Made by a program: the position numbers and the translations under genes. The notes beneath the pieces were generated by a model. It saw nothing but the letters and a program-made list of their open reading frames with translations. It did not search any database and was not told the origin of the DNA. Below, piece after piece: positions 16,603 to 23,108 of a DNA stretch of 64,000 bases. This stretch comes from a virus. The stretch covers positions 1 through 64,000 of the IMG/VR virus record IMGVR_UViG_3300025840_003418. One strand, 5' to 3'. Within the stretch, counting starts at the first letter, position 1; each line of letters opens with the position of its first letter.

Positions 16603-16960
16603 TAAAGATAATGATTATGTTTTTGATATTACAAGTGAGTGGATAACAAAAGATATGGATACCAATGTTACTATAGACACATCTATAAACGAAGATCTAT
16701 ATACTGTGGATGGTATTAGTGTTAGTACTATTACTCTAGGTCCAGATACTATTACACTTGAAGATTCAACTCGTTGGGATGGTATTACTTGGGAACAAAC
16801 TGAGTTTGTAGATATAATGCCTAGTTTAGACAAAATCAATAATATGTGCGAACACTATCCTGCACTTGAAAAAGCATTTGAAAATCTTAAATCTATCTAC
16901 AAAATGGTACATCAAGACTATGTAGGTAACCATGAAAAAGATGACGAGGTGCCGTTTTAA
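16595..16960 (+). CDS. Conserved hypothetical (121 aa)
   Basis: I chose ATG 16595, which overlaps the glycosyltransferase stop; an upstream ATG at 16496 would overlap by over 100 bases. The N-terminal half is strand-rich (repeated TIT/VST patterns). The C-terminal half is a helix (LDKINNMCEHYPALEKAFENLKS) ending in DDEVPF, a tail seen in other marine phage proteins. Function is unknown. Confidence 0.7.
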   Translation: MSDKDNDYVFDITSEWITKDMDTNVTIDTSINEDLYTVDGISVSTITLGPDTITLEDSTRWDGITWEQTEFVDIMPSLDKINNMCEHYPALEKAFENLKSIYKMVHQDYVGNHEKDDEVPF

Positions 16961-17184
16961 TGCAACATACAATTGAAGATCTAATTAAACGTATAAATGT
17001 TATGCACGACTTGGCGATTCAAGTGCATCGTTTACGCAACGAGTTTTCTGAACAGGCAGAAAAAGATTACGACCATGACACTTGCAATCATTTAATAGAG
17101 CAGATACAATCTATGGCATTAGGAATTGCAAACGACAAACAAGGCACCGAAATTAAAACTGAAATGGAGTACAAAAGTGAATAA
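16960..17184 (+). CDS. Small helical hypothetical protein (74 aa)
   Basis: It starts at the stop of the preceding gene (TAATG). It has a fully helical pattern with possible coiled coil (IKRINVMHDLAIQVHRLRNEF), and Cys and His are present but not as a clear motif. It overlaps the phosphoribosyltransferase start by 8 bases. Function is unknown. Confidence 0.65.
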   Translation: MQHTIEDLIKRINVMHDLAIQVHRLRNEFSEQAEKDYDHDTCNHLIEQIQSMALGIANDKQGTEIKTEMEYKSE

Positions 17185-17725
17185 AAAACACTATAATTGG
17201 GAAGATGTACATAAAACAGCAGCACATATTGCATTACAAATGTACAAAGACAACTGGCGGCCTGACTATATTGTAGGTATTACCAGAGGCGGAATGCCTT
17301 TAGCAGTTATACTAAGTCACATGTTAGACATACCATGTAATGCACTCAAAGTTAGTTTACGAGATGACGACAGAGAAAGTGAAAGTAACTGCTGGATGGC
17401 AGAAGATGCTTTTGGTTACTTGCAAGCATATGACAGAGATGGCATTTTTGAAAAGTCGACTAATCATCCGGATAAAAAGAAAAACATACTTATCGTAGAT
17501 GATATCAACGACACTGGTGCTACGTTTAACTGGATTAAACAAGATTGGCAAAGTGGATGTTTGCCTGATCATCCTAATTGGGATACTGTATGGGGCCAGA
17601 ATGTAAGATTTGCTGTAATGACAGAAAATCTAAGCAGCGATTTCGGTGAAGTAAGATACTATTGGGACGAAGTAAATAAAGCAGAAGAAGATATTTGGTT
17701 AGTATACCCATATGAGTACGATTAG
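17177..17725 (+). CDS. Phosphoribosyltransferase-like protein
   Basis: The GTG at 17177 is preferred to ATG 17126, which overlaps the previous gene more. The PRPP-binding motif NILIVDDINDTGAT spans residues 104-116, preceded by the YIVGITRGGMPLAVILSHML strand-helix typical of type I PRTases. The protein (182 aa) resembles xanthine/guanine or hypoxanthine PRTases and is common in T4-like cyanophages. It may salvage purine bases; a link to deazaguanine base handling is only a suggestion. Confidence 0.85.
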   Translation: MNKKHYNWEDVHKTAAHIALQMYKDNWRPDYIVGITRGGMPLAVILSHMLDIPCNALKVSLRDDDRESESNCWMAEDAFGYLQAYDRDGIFEKSTNHPDKKKNILIVDDINDTGATFNWIKQDWQSGCLPDHPNWDTVWGQNVRFAVMTENLSSDFGEVRYYWDEVNKAEEDIWLVYPYEYD

Positions 17726-17742
17726 TTAAACTAGCATTTAAT

Positions 17743-17750
17743 GATAAATA
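17743..17750 (+). promoter_or_regulatory. Late-promoter-like motif GATAAATA
   Basis: GATAAATA fits NATAAATA and is followed by a TGGAG ribosome binding site before the ATG at 17770. The same GATAAATAACTAT string occurs in front of the homing endonuclease gene on the minus strand (22840-22833). Confidence 0.45.
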
Positions 17751-17769
17751 ACTATGATGGAGAATTAAT

Positions 17770-18072
17770 ATGATTGCTTTTATTATAGGTTATTTAATAA
17801 TGGTAGTAAACGAAGGTTTTGTGATATTACGTCACGTGTGTCCTTGGTTTGCTAAACTACGCAGCGAATTACACGAAAAATTTGGCGCTCAAAAGGTTAA
17901 AAGAATACACGGCTATACTGACTGGTCGTGGATTATACTAATCAGCTTAGGTTTGTATTTAGATTTTGAAAGATGGCCCGAGTATGCTATACTAATGGCA
18001 GGCTTTTGGGGTTTAGTATTTTTTGGGGTATATGTTCCTAAGATTTACAGAGCACTAAGGACCTTACTATGA
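17770..18072 (+). CDS. Membrane protein (100 aa)
   Basis: Hydrophobic helices lie at the N-terminus (AFIIGYLIMVV) and at two later positions (WIILISLGLYL, AILMAGFWGLVFFGVYV), indicating an integral membrane protein. It overlaps the heme oxygenase start by 4 bases (ATGA) and may be co-expressed with it. No family was recognised. Confidence 0.65.
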   Translation: MIAFIIGYLIMVVNEGFVILRHVCPWFAKLRSELHEKFGAQKVKRIHGYTDWSWIILISLGLYLDFERWPEYAILMAGFWGLVFFGVYVPKIYRALRTLL

Positions 18073-18605
18073 GTGCAAAACTAAAAGAACTCACTTGGGA
18101 GAATCACCAAAACGCAGAACGTATGGTTGTTGCACGTAAACTACTTAAAGGTATGCCTGCACCCGAATATCATAGATTTATTTACAATCAATATGTACAG
18201 TACGAAGCACTAGAGGTAGCAGCAAGAGATGCTGGTATGCTAGAAGGCATTGAAGGAATTTGCAGAGCACCTGGTATGCTCGCAGATATGGAAGAACTGG
18301 AAGAAGAGTTCGGCATCGAAAGAGACGAATCTGTATTGTGTCCAGTTGTTCAAGAGTATGTCGACTATGTTAACAACTTAGAAGGCGAAGGACTAATTGC
18401 ACACATTTATGTAAGACACTTTGGTGAATTGCACGGTGGGCAAATGATTAAGAAACGTGCTCCTGGATCAGGTAAAATGTACGATTTTGAAGATTCGTAT
18501 AAACTAATACAAGATACTAGAGCTAAATTACATGACGATATGGCAGACGAAGCAAATAGAGCATTTGAGTTTGCAATGCAACTTTTTAAAGAACTGGAAG
18601 AATAA
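18069..18605 (+). CDS. Heme oxygenase
   Basis: It opens the heme ring to biliverdin, iron and CO using reduced ferredoxin. The N-terminal LKELTWENHQNAER carries the proximal heme ligand His13, and YVRHFGELHGGQMI contains the conserved distal-helix glycines. At 178 residues it is a little shorter than cyanobacterial HO1. Heme oxygenase is a known auxiliary gene of cyanophages, where it feeds bilin synthesis, but no bilin reductase is visible here. A HemJ gene lies 1.3 kb downstream, and the following 36-aa gene has a CDGSH-like motif. Confidence 0.9.
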   Translation: MSAKLKELTWENHQNAERMVVARKLLKGMPAPEYHRFIYNQYVQYEALEVAARDAGMLEGIEGICRAPGMLADMEELEEEFGIERDESVLCPVVQEYVDYVNNLEGEGLIAHIYVRHFGELHGGQMIKKRAPGSGKMYDFEDSYKLIQDTRAKLHDDMADEANRAFEFAMQLFKELEE

Positions 18606-18716
18606 ATGTGCGGATGTGGAAGATCACCAACAGGTAAATGTATTGGCTGGCACAGGCTAAGCGAATCAGAGTACCAAAAGAAAAAAGCAGAATGGGAAGC
18701 AAAGAAAAAAGGTTGA
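18606..18716 (+). CDS. Tiny Cys-rich protein with CDGSH-like motif (36 aa)
   Basis: It starts directly after the heme oxygenase stop. Residues 2-16 contain C-x-C-x2-S-x4-C-x-G-x-H (MCGCGRSPTGKCIGWH), one residue shorter than the CDGSH iron-sulfur motif C-x-C-x2-S-x3-P-x-C-D-G-S-H and lacking its Pro and Asp. A charged helix follows. It may bind a 2Fe-2S cluster or zinc. Its stop codon TGA is part of the -35 hexamer of the next promoter. Small Cys proteins like this occur in marine phages; function is unknown. Confidence 0.65.
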   Translation: MCGCGRSPTGKCIGWHRLSESEYQKKKAEWEAKKKG

Positions 18717-18741
18717 CTTTAGTTTAAATTTATGTTATTAT
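18713..18741 (+). promoter_or_regulatory. Sigma70-type promoter
   Basis: TTGACT (18713-18718), a 17-bp spacer and TATTAT (18736-18741) form a good promoter. The -35 overlaps the stop codon of the 36-aa gene. It drives the gene at 18773. Confidence 0.75.
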
Positions 18742-18772
18742 ATTGTTATCAATAAACACAAAAGGATTTATG

Positions 18773-18991
18773 ATGGCAAGCGTAGGACAGTACACTAGAG
18801 AGAATATGATCCAAGCAATCAAGGATCATGCTAAAGGCCATATTGCTAAACATGCAATGAACGTAGAAGTTTATCTACGAAGTTCAGCAGGTGTCGGAGA
18901 ACACCCTGATGTACTCGAAGCAATTGAACAAGAACTTAAAATTGTAGCAGAGTATAATGATCAACTAGAAATGTTAGAAAAATATTTTTAA
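18773..18991 (+). CDS. Conserved small phage protein (72 aa)
   Basis: I chose ATG 18773 (ATG 18770 is also possible); both follow AAAGGA. A longer frame from 18743 would start at or before the predicted transcription start. The sequence is helical (GQYTRENMIQAIKDHAKGHIAKHAMNVEVYL), followed by an acidic helix. It has its own promoter. Similar small proteins occur in T4-like cyanophages. Function is unknown. Confidence 0.7.
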   Translation: MASVGQYTRENMIQAIKDHAKGHIAKHAMNVEVYLRSSAGVGEHPDVLEAIEQELKIVAEYNDQLEMLEKYF

Positions 18992-18992
18992 C

Positions 18993-19021
18993 TTGACAAT
19001 TACCTAAATACATGGTATACT
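18993..19021 (+). promoter_or_regulatory. Sigma70-type promoter for folE
   Basis: TTGACA (18993-18998), a 17-bp spacer and TATACT (19016-19021) sit two bases after the previous stop codon. The -10 lies inside an inverted repeat. Confidence 0.8.
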
Positions 19022-19035
19022 TTTATTAGTATACC
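19014..19035. repeat. Perfect 8-bp inverted repeat over the folE promoter -10
   Basis: GGTATACT (19014-19021) and AGTATACC (19028-19035) are separated by six bases. The left arm covers the -10 hexamer and the right arm covers the expected transcription start. This could be an operator for a dimeric regulator; a simple RNA hairpin is less likely because most of the left arm would not be transcribed. Confidence 0.55.
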
Positions 19036-19076
19036 ATTTTTCATGGCAATCCACTGCCTAAACATCGGAGACATAA

Positions 19077-19763
19077 ATGAGCAAAGCGGAACAATTAAAA
19101 GCCCGTCTAGAAGATCTAGGCATTCGTTACTGGGCTGGCGACAACATTTCTAAAGTCCTACAAAAAGGTGATAAAGAAGAACTTATTGAAAATGCTACAG
19201 TAGCATTTGAAGGTGTGTTAGATGCACTATTAATTGATCGTCATAACGATCCTAATTCACAAGGTACAGCAAGACGTCTTGCTAAGATGTACTTTAATGA
19301 GATTATGGCGGGACGTTATGATCCTGCACCAACAGCAACAGCATTTCCAAACGATTCAGACGATCGTTACGAAGGTATGCTTGTTGTGCGAAGTGAACTT
19401 AAAAGTATGTGTTCGCATCATCACCAGCCAGTAGCAGGTGTTGCATACATTGGTATTATTGCCGCAGACAAACTGATTGGTTTGAGCAAGTATACACGTA
19501 TTGCACAATGGTGTGCTAGACGTGGGACGCTACAAGAAGAACTTGCAAATGACATTGCACGTGAGATTGCAAAAGCAACAGGTGCAGAACACTTAGGTGT
19601 ATATATCCAAGCAACACACGGTTGTTGTGAAAATCGAGGTATTATGGCAACCAGTAGTCTTACACAAACAACTGTGTTGCGTGGTGCATTTAAAGATGAC
19701 GCAGGTACAAAGAAAGAGTTTTTTGACAATATTAAACTACAACAGGAGTTTGCATCAAGATGA
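19077..19763 (+). CDS. folE: GTP cyclohydrolase I (FolE)
   Basis: It converts GTP to dihydroneopterin triphosphate, the first step of both folate and 7-deazaguanine synthesis. Zinc ligands are visible as Cys112 with His114/115 (CSHHH) and the C-terminal ATHGCCENRG with Cys183/184. CARRGTLQEEL and GVYIQATH match the conserved core. Length (228 aa) is normal. With QueE and QueD-like genes close by, the role is most likely preQ0 supply for DNA modification. Its last codons are repeated at 20373-20405. Confidence 0.95.
   Translation: MSKAEQLKARLEDLGIRYWAGDNISKVLQKGDKEELIENATVAFEGVLDALLIDRHNDPNSQGTARRLAKMYFNEIMAGRYDPAPTATAFPNDSDDRYEGMLVVRSELKSMCSHHHQPVAGVAYIGIIAADKLIGLSKYTRIAQWCARRGTLQEELANDIAREIAKATGAEHLGVYIQATHGCCENRGIMATSSLTQTTVLRGAFKDDAGTKKEFFDNIKLQQEFASR
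19734..19763 (+). repeat. 30-bp direct repeat, copy 1 (folE 3' end)
   Basis: The last codons of folE (KLQQEFASR and stop, with an internal ACAGGAG ribosome binding site for the next gene) are repeated at 20376-20405 with one mismatch. The two copies bracket the 59-aa gene and hemJ. Confidence 0.85.
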
Positions 19764-19939
19764 GTGAAGGACCATTTAAAGCAGCATTCGATGCTGACAC
19801 AAGCGGAGTAATTCGTAGAGAAATTATTACATATCGTATGCGTAATGGCATTATGGTTAAAGAAGAAGCAAGTCGTGATTATTACAAATCAGGCGATTAT
19901 CACGACTCAAACAATACTAAACCGTTGGTTGAACGTTAA
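19760..19939 (+). CDS. Small conserved phage protein (59 aa)
   Basis: Its ATGA overlaps the folE stop, with an AGGAG site inside the folE end. The sequence has VIRREIITYRMRNGIMVKEE and SRDYYKSGDYHDSNN. Similar short proteins occur in T4-like cyanophages and pelagiphages. Its stop overlaps the hemJ start (TAATG). Function is unknown. It lies inside the segment bracketed by the 30-bp direct repeats. Confidence 0.7.
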   Translation: MSEGPFKAAFDADTSGVIRREIITYRMRNGIMVKEEASRDYYKSGDYHDSNNTKPLVER

Positions 19940-20364
19940 TGTATGATTGGGTTCTTGTAATTCACATAGTGTCGCTCATTAGTTGGATGGCGGCACTATT
20001 CTACTTACCAAGGATTATGGTATATCATTTAGAGTATAAAGGTTATTCTGATGAAGTATATCGCATTTTAGAAACTATGGAATATAAGCTTCAAAAGTTT
20101 ATTATGCTTCCTGCTATGGTTGCTACACTAGTGTCAGGGCTGACACTAGTAAGTTTCGGTGTAGTTGACTGGAGTCTTACTTGGCCTTGGGTCAAAGCAG
20201 GAGCAGTGTTTCTTATGTTCGGGTTTCATGGTTGGTTAAGTTCAACACGAAGAAAAATGGCAGACGGTGACTTTAGTTACACAGGTAGGCAAATGCGTAT
20301 ATTAAACGAAGTGCCAACAATATTGTTGACTATTATTGTCATCAGTGTTATAATACAGTATTAG
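19939..20364 (+). CDS. hemJ: HemJ-type protoporphyrinogen IX oxidase (UPF0093)
   Basis: HemJ is the membrane enzyme that oxidises protoporphyrinogen IX to protoporphyrin IX in cyanobacteria and most alphaproteobacteria. The N-terminus is diagnostic: His9, SWMAALFYLPR (16-25) and VYH at 28-30. A METKLxxxIM-like stretch (ETMEYKLQKFIMLPAM), several transmembrane helices and KxxADGxF follow. Length (141 aa) is typical. With heme oxygenase 1.3 kb upstream, the phage carries one tetrapyrrole-synthesis and one heme-breakdown enzyme. HemJ is unusual in a phage as far as I know. Confidence 0.88.
   Translation: MYDWVLVIHIVSLISWMAALFYLPRIMVYHLEYKGYSDEVYRILETMEYKLQKFIMLPAMVATLVSGLTLVSFGVVDWSLTWPWVKAGAVFLMFGFHGWLSSTRRKMADGDFSYTGRQMRILNEVPTILLTIIVISVIIQY
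20326..20354 (+). promoter_or_regulatory. Sigma70-type promoter before queE
   Basis: TTGACT (20326-20331), a 17-bp spacer and TATAAT (20349-20354) lie in the end of hemJ. The transcript would begin just before the mini-ORF at 20373 and continue into the 56-aa gene and queE. Confidence 0.8.
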
Positions 20365-20372
20365 GAGTTAAT

Positions 20373-20405
20373 ATGAAACTACAACAGGAGTTTGCATCGA
20401 GATGA
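20373..20405 (+). CDS. 10-codon mini-ORF duplicating the FolE C-terminus
   Basis: After TAGGAGTTAAT an ATG opens MKLQQEFASR and stops in ATGA on the next gene's start. Nine residues equal the end of FolE. It looks like a remnant of a duplicated folE 3' end that now serves as a short translated leader coupling to the 56-aa gene. Confidence 0.45.
   Translation: MKLQQEFASR
20376..20405 (+). repeat. 30-bp direct repeat, copy 2
   Basis: This copy matches 19734-19763 with a single A/G difference. It provides the ACAGGAG ribosome binding site and ATGA junction for the gene at 20402, as copy 1 does for the gene at 19760. Confidence 0.85.
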
Positions 20406-20572
20406 AAATTGCAATATATACTATTGGACTTTTAATTGCTATTGCGATAGGTGTCGGTGGCTGGTATCTAAAGCGTGAAATCAATGCTTGGTTGTTTTAT
20501 GACGGCGCAACACAAGAAGTTGTTTGTGAAATGGTTAAGCCTGAATATTTAAAAGAAGGAGCGTGTGAATGA
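20402..20572 (+). CDS. Small membrane-anchored phage protein (56 aa)
   Basis: An N-terminal hydrophobic helix (TIGLLIAIAIGVGGWYL) is followed by KREINAWLFYDG and VVCEMVKPEYLKEGACE. The C-terminal pattern with two Cys recalls small proteins of T4-like cyanophages. It overlaps queE by ATGA. Function is unknown; a single-pass inner-membrane location is likely. Confidence 0.7.
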   Translation: MKIAIYTIGLLIAIAIGVGGWYLKREINAWLFYDGATQEVVCEMVKPEYLKEGACE

Positions 20573-21462
20573 AACTACGCTATTCAGAAGCATTTTATAG
20601 TGTGCAAGGTGAAGGCAAGTATGTAGGAGTACCAAGTGTATTCTTGCGTACATTTGGTTGTAACTTTCGTTGTATGAACTTTGGTACTAACGAAACAAAA
20701 AATCGTTGGGAGCAACATGCAGAAGGTAACCGTTATAATGCAGAAGTAAAAGCATTAATTGACGCAGGTGTACACGAAACAACTGAAAAGTTTGAAGACT
20801 TGCCAATTATTCATACAGGCTGTGATACATATGCAAGTATCTATCCAGAATTCAAACACTTTAACAAAGAAGCAACTATTGACGAAGTAGTTGAACACCT
20901 ATTGTCACTTACACCAGAAGGCAAGTGGACAATGGATAATGGTCAGGATGTACACCTTATTATGACAGGTGGTGAACCGTTATTAGCGTGGCAGCGATTG
21001 TATATCGAACTGTTCGAACATCCCCGTATGCAGGATTTAAAAAATGTTACATTTGAAACAAACACTACACAACCTTTACACGACGATTTCTTCAACTATC
21101 TCATGGATCAAGACAGATTTGAAGTTACTTGGAGTTGTTCCCCAAAACTTAGTGTTTCGGGAGAACCTTGGGAAACTGCTATATTGCCTGATGTTGCTCG
21201 CGAGTATAGCAGTGTTGACGGTAGTGACATTTATCTCAAGTTTGTTGTCGCTAGTAACGACGACTTTGATGAAGTTACTCGGGCTGTTGAAGCGTATCGT
21301 AACAAAGGTGTGGAATGCCCTGTGTATCTTATGCCGCTCGGTGGTAGGTCGGAAGAATACAACCTCAACGTCAAAGATGTCGCAGAAGCATGTATGGAAA
21401 GGGGCTGGCGTTTTACCCCAAGACTTCACATCTCGCTCTTCGGCAACGCCTGGGGAACCTAA
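20569..21462 (+). CDS. queE: QueE-type 7-carboxy-7-deazaguanine synthase (radical SAM)
   Basis: QueE converts 6-carboxytetrahydropterin to 7-carboxy-7-deazaguanine. The N-terminus FYSVQGEGKYVGVPSVFLR is the QueE signature, MTGGEPLL is the SAM-binding GGE motif, and WSCSPKLS resembles the family's later SPK motif. The cluster Cys are spaced unusually: Cys31, Cys35, then no Cys at +3 (Phe38); the next candidate is Cys85 in TGCDTYAS, matching the CDT of normal QueE after an insertion. This variant pattern appears in other phage QueE-like proteins as I recall. At 297 aa it is longer than typical QueE (about 210-250). Confidence 0.88.
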   Translation: MKLRYSEAFYSVQGEGKYVGVPSVFLRTFGCNFRCMNFGTNETKNRWEQHAEGNRYNAEVKALIDAGVHETTEKFEDLPIIHTGCDTYASIYPEFKHFNKEATIDEVVEHLLSLTPEGKWTMDNGQDVHLIMTGGEPLLAWQRLYIELFEHPRMQDLKNVTFETNTTQPLHDDFFNYLMDQDRFEVTWSCSPKLSVSGEPWETAILPDVAREYSSVDGSDIYLKFVVASNDDFDEVTRAVEAYRNKGVECPVYLMPLGGRSEEYNLNVKDVAEACMERGWRFTPRLHISLFGNAWGT

Positions 21463-21498
21463 AGTAGTAGACGCAGATAAATTAAGGAAACTAGGATT

Positions 21499-21882
21499 AT
21501 GAAAAAATGGCTAAAAGATATTACTGGTATCACTGCTAAGGAAAAAGAACTAGAAGCCAAAGAATTAGAAGTTATCAAAGTTCGTGATCCAAAGGCATAT
21601 GCTACACGTAAGAAATTACCTTGGGTTAATGTACTTGATATGCAAGTAAACGAAGACAACATCCGCAACGGATTCTTCGAACTTGATTGGAACAGTTACT
21701 TTATTCAAGAACTTATTGCAAACGACTATGGTACTGAATCTGACAAAGAAGAAGATATTGTAGATCGTTGGTTTAGAGACATTGTATATAACATGTTAGC
21801 AGAAGAAGGTATGGATACTAGTAGAGACGCAGGAATGATTAATATTGTTCCTCTTGACAAAGGTAAAAGTGAAGTATCATGA
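21499..21882 (+). CDS. Conserved hypothetical phage protein (127 aa)
   Basis: A GGAAACTAGGATT ribosome binding region precedes the ATG. The N-terminus is a Lys/Glu-rich helix. A conserved-looking core follows with KLPWVNVLDMQVNEDNIRNG, FELDWNSYFIQELI and EDIVDRWFRDI. This resembles a family widespread in marine T4-like phages with no known role. It overlaps the next gene by ATGA. Confidence 0.75.
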   Translation: MKKWLKDITGITAKEKELEAKELEVIKVRDPKAYATRKKLPWVNVLDMQVNEDNIRNGFFELDWNSYFIQELIANDYGTESDKEEDIVDRWFRDIVYNMLAEEGMDTSRDAGMINIVPLDKGKSEVS

Positions 21883-22241
21883 AAGTCCGCATAGGTCCAT
21901 ATCGTAAGAACAGAGCCGAACATGTTGAAATAGAACCGTTTGACACTTGGAATATGGATTGTACACTTGCTATGATTATTCATCCTATGCTTGTACAACT
22001 CAAAGCAACAACACATGGATTTCCTAGCAATCTTTCTGAAGAACGCTGGAACGAAATACTAGATGAAATGATATGGGCGTTTGAACAAAAAGTAAAGCAT
22101 ATTGACCCACTTGATGTATGTCATGACAAATGTTCTAACTTTGGTGATCCGGCATGCAAAGCCTGTTTAGAAGATACACAAGAACGCATGACAAACGCAT
22201 TTAAATTATTTGGAGAGTACTTCGAGAGTTTGTGGGATTAG
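21879..22241 (+). CDS. Conserved hypothetical phage protein (120 aa)
   Basis: The protein has IEPFDTWNMDCTLAMIIHPMLVQLK, a loop, and SEERWNEILDEMIWAFEQK, a combination found in many tailed phages. A Cys-rich insert (CHDKCSNFGDPACKACLED) could bind zinc. The C-terminal helix ends LFGEYFESLWD. Its end overlaps the antisense homing endonuclease gene by 4 bases. Function is unknown. Confidence 0.8.
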   Translation: MKVRIGPYRKNRAEHVEIEPFDTWNMDCTLAMIIHPMLVQLKATTHGFPSNLSEERWNEILDEMIWAFEQKVKHIDPLDVCHDKCSNFGDPACKACLEDTQERMTNAFKLFGEYFESLWD

Positions 22242-22810
22242 ACCTTATGCTTACAACGGTCCATATGCCAACGCTTCATATTCTTATAGTCGCCCTCTTT
22301 GTTACAATGTGGGCAAGTAAGACGCATAGTGTCTTGTGGACGCTTACGCATATTGGCAATATGTTCCTCAGACTTAGGTCTTCCGAGCATTGCTTGTCTA
22401 TTCTTTTCTCGATGTTCTGGAGAGTTTTTCTTACCAGTGCGAGTGCCTTTGCCTTGCATAGTGCGTTTAAAGCTCTCAACTTTCTTTCGCTTATGCTCTT
22501 CAGACATAGGACCAGTAGGGAGGAACATACCATTGATGTTCTTGTTTAACCATTTATCGTTGTTAAGTACGTCTAACTTCTCTAGGGCTTTACGCTCATG
22601 AAGTTTACACTTATCAACATCATTGAACACTTTGCGAACTTGTATAACATTAGGTTCGCCGTGTTCTTTACGAAACGCTTTAACGTGTTTAGAGGAAGTG
22701 AAATATGTATTCCATAAATCGTCAGGTGAGCAATCTTTTGCCCAGCGAGCACCGTAGTAAAACTTATCGTGGTTGCTCCATCCTATTAGATATGTGTAAG
22801 CCATTGACAA
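22238..22810 (-). CDS. GIY-YIG homing endonuclease
   Basis: This free-standing homing endonuclease is the only minus-strand gene in the left half. The N-terminal YTYLIGWSNHDKFYYGARWA is the GIY-YIG-like core with the catalytic Arg, and LHERKALEKL carries the conserved Glu region. The middle has NUMOD3-type DNA-binding repeats (MSEEHKRKK, SPEHREKN, KSEEHIANM). The C-terminus has CPHCNKEG and HMDRC, a probable zinc finger. Such genes spread between related phages by cutting alleles that lack them. It has its own late-like promoter and an AAAGGAG site. Confidence 0.88.
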   Translation of the reverse strand: MSMAYTYLIGWSNHDKFYYGARWAKDCSPDDLWNTYFTSSKHVKAFRKEHGEPNVIQVRKVFNDVDKCKLHERKALEKLDVLNNDKWLNKNINGMFLPTGPMSEEHKRKKVESFKRTMQGKGTRTGKKNSPEHREKNRQAMLGRPKSEEHIANMRKRPQDTMRLTCPHCNKEGDYKNMKRWHMDRCKHKV

Positions 22811-22832
22811 ACTCCTTTAACTCTGTTATAGT

Positions 22833-22840
22833 TATTTATC
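22833..22840 (-). promoter_or_regulatory. Late-promoter-like motif for the homing endonuclease
   Basis: On the minus strand the sequence reads GATAAATAACTATAAC before AAAGGAG and the ATG at 22810, matching NATAAATA. Confidence 0.5.
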
Positions 22841-22850
22841 ACTTTTACGT

Positions 22851-23108
22851 ATGAAAACTTATGGGACTAAGAAAATGAAAAACTTATATTATTTTTTAAA
22901 ATGGAACTTTAGCGACATGCAACCTTATAACAAACGCTTCCTTGCGTATGTTGGTACAGCAATCTTACTGGCCCTCATATTTGGTGCAGAAGCAGCTATA
23001 GTTTGGCCTATTGCAATGTGTATAGATATTATTGTTACTGTAGTACACGATCGATATACAGATTTTAAAAAGGATCAAGCAAAGATGTTAGACGATTTAA
23101 AAGGTTGA
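22851..23108 (+). CDS. Small membrane protein (85 aa)
   Basis: The ATG at 22851 or 22875 may be the start; the latter gives MKNLYYFLKWNFSDMQPYNKRF, the more natural N-terminus. Two hydrophobic helices (YVGTAILLALIFGA, IVWPIAMCIDIIVTVV) and a charged C-terminal helix follow. It resembles small membrane proteins of T4-like cyanophages. The stop codon TGA is inside the -35 of the exonuclease promoter. Confidence 0.7.
   Translation: MKTYGTKKMKNLYYFLKWNFSDMQPYNKRFLAYVGTAILLALIFGAEAAIVWPIAMCIDIIVTVVHDRYTDFKKDQAKMLDDLKG

Noticed and set aside
18069-18605. Evidence for a cyanobacterial host from heme oxygenase
   Set aside because: HO fits cyanophages, but no photosystem, bilin reductase or plastocyanin genes are seen and HemJ also fits alphaproteobacteria.
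22232-22601. Plus-strand frames over the homing endonuclease
   Set aside because: The minus-strand frame has clear GIY-YIG and NUMOD3 motifs; the plus frames are its shadows.
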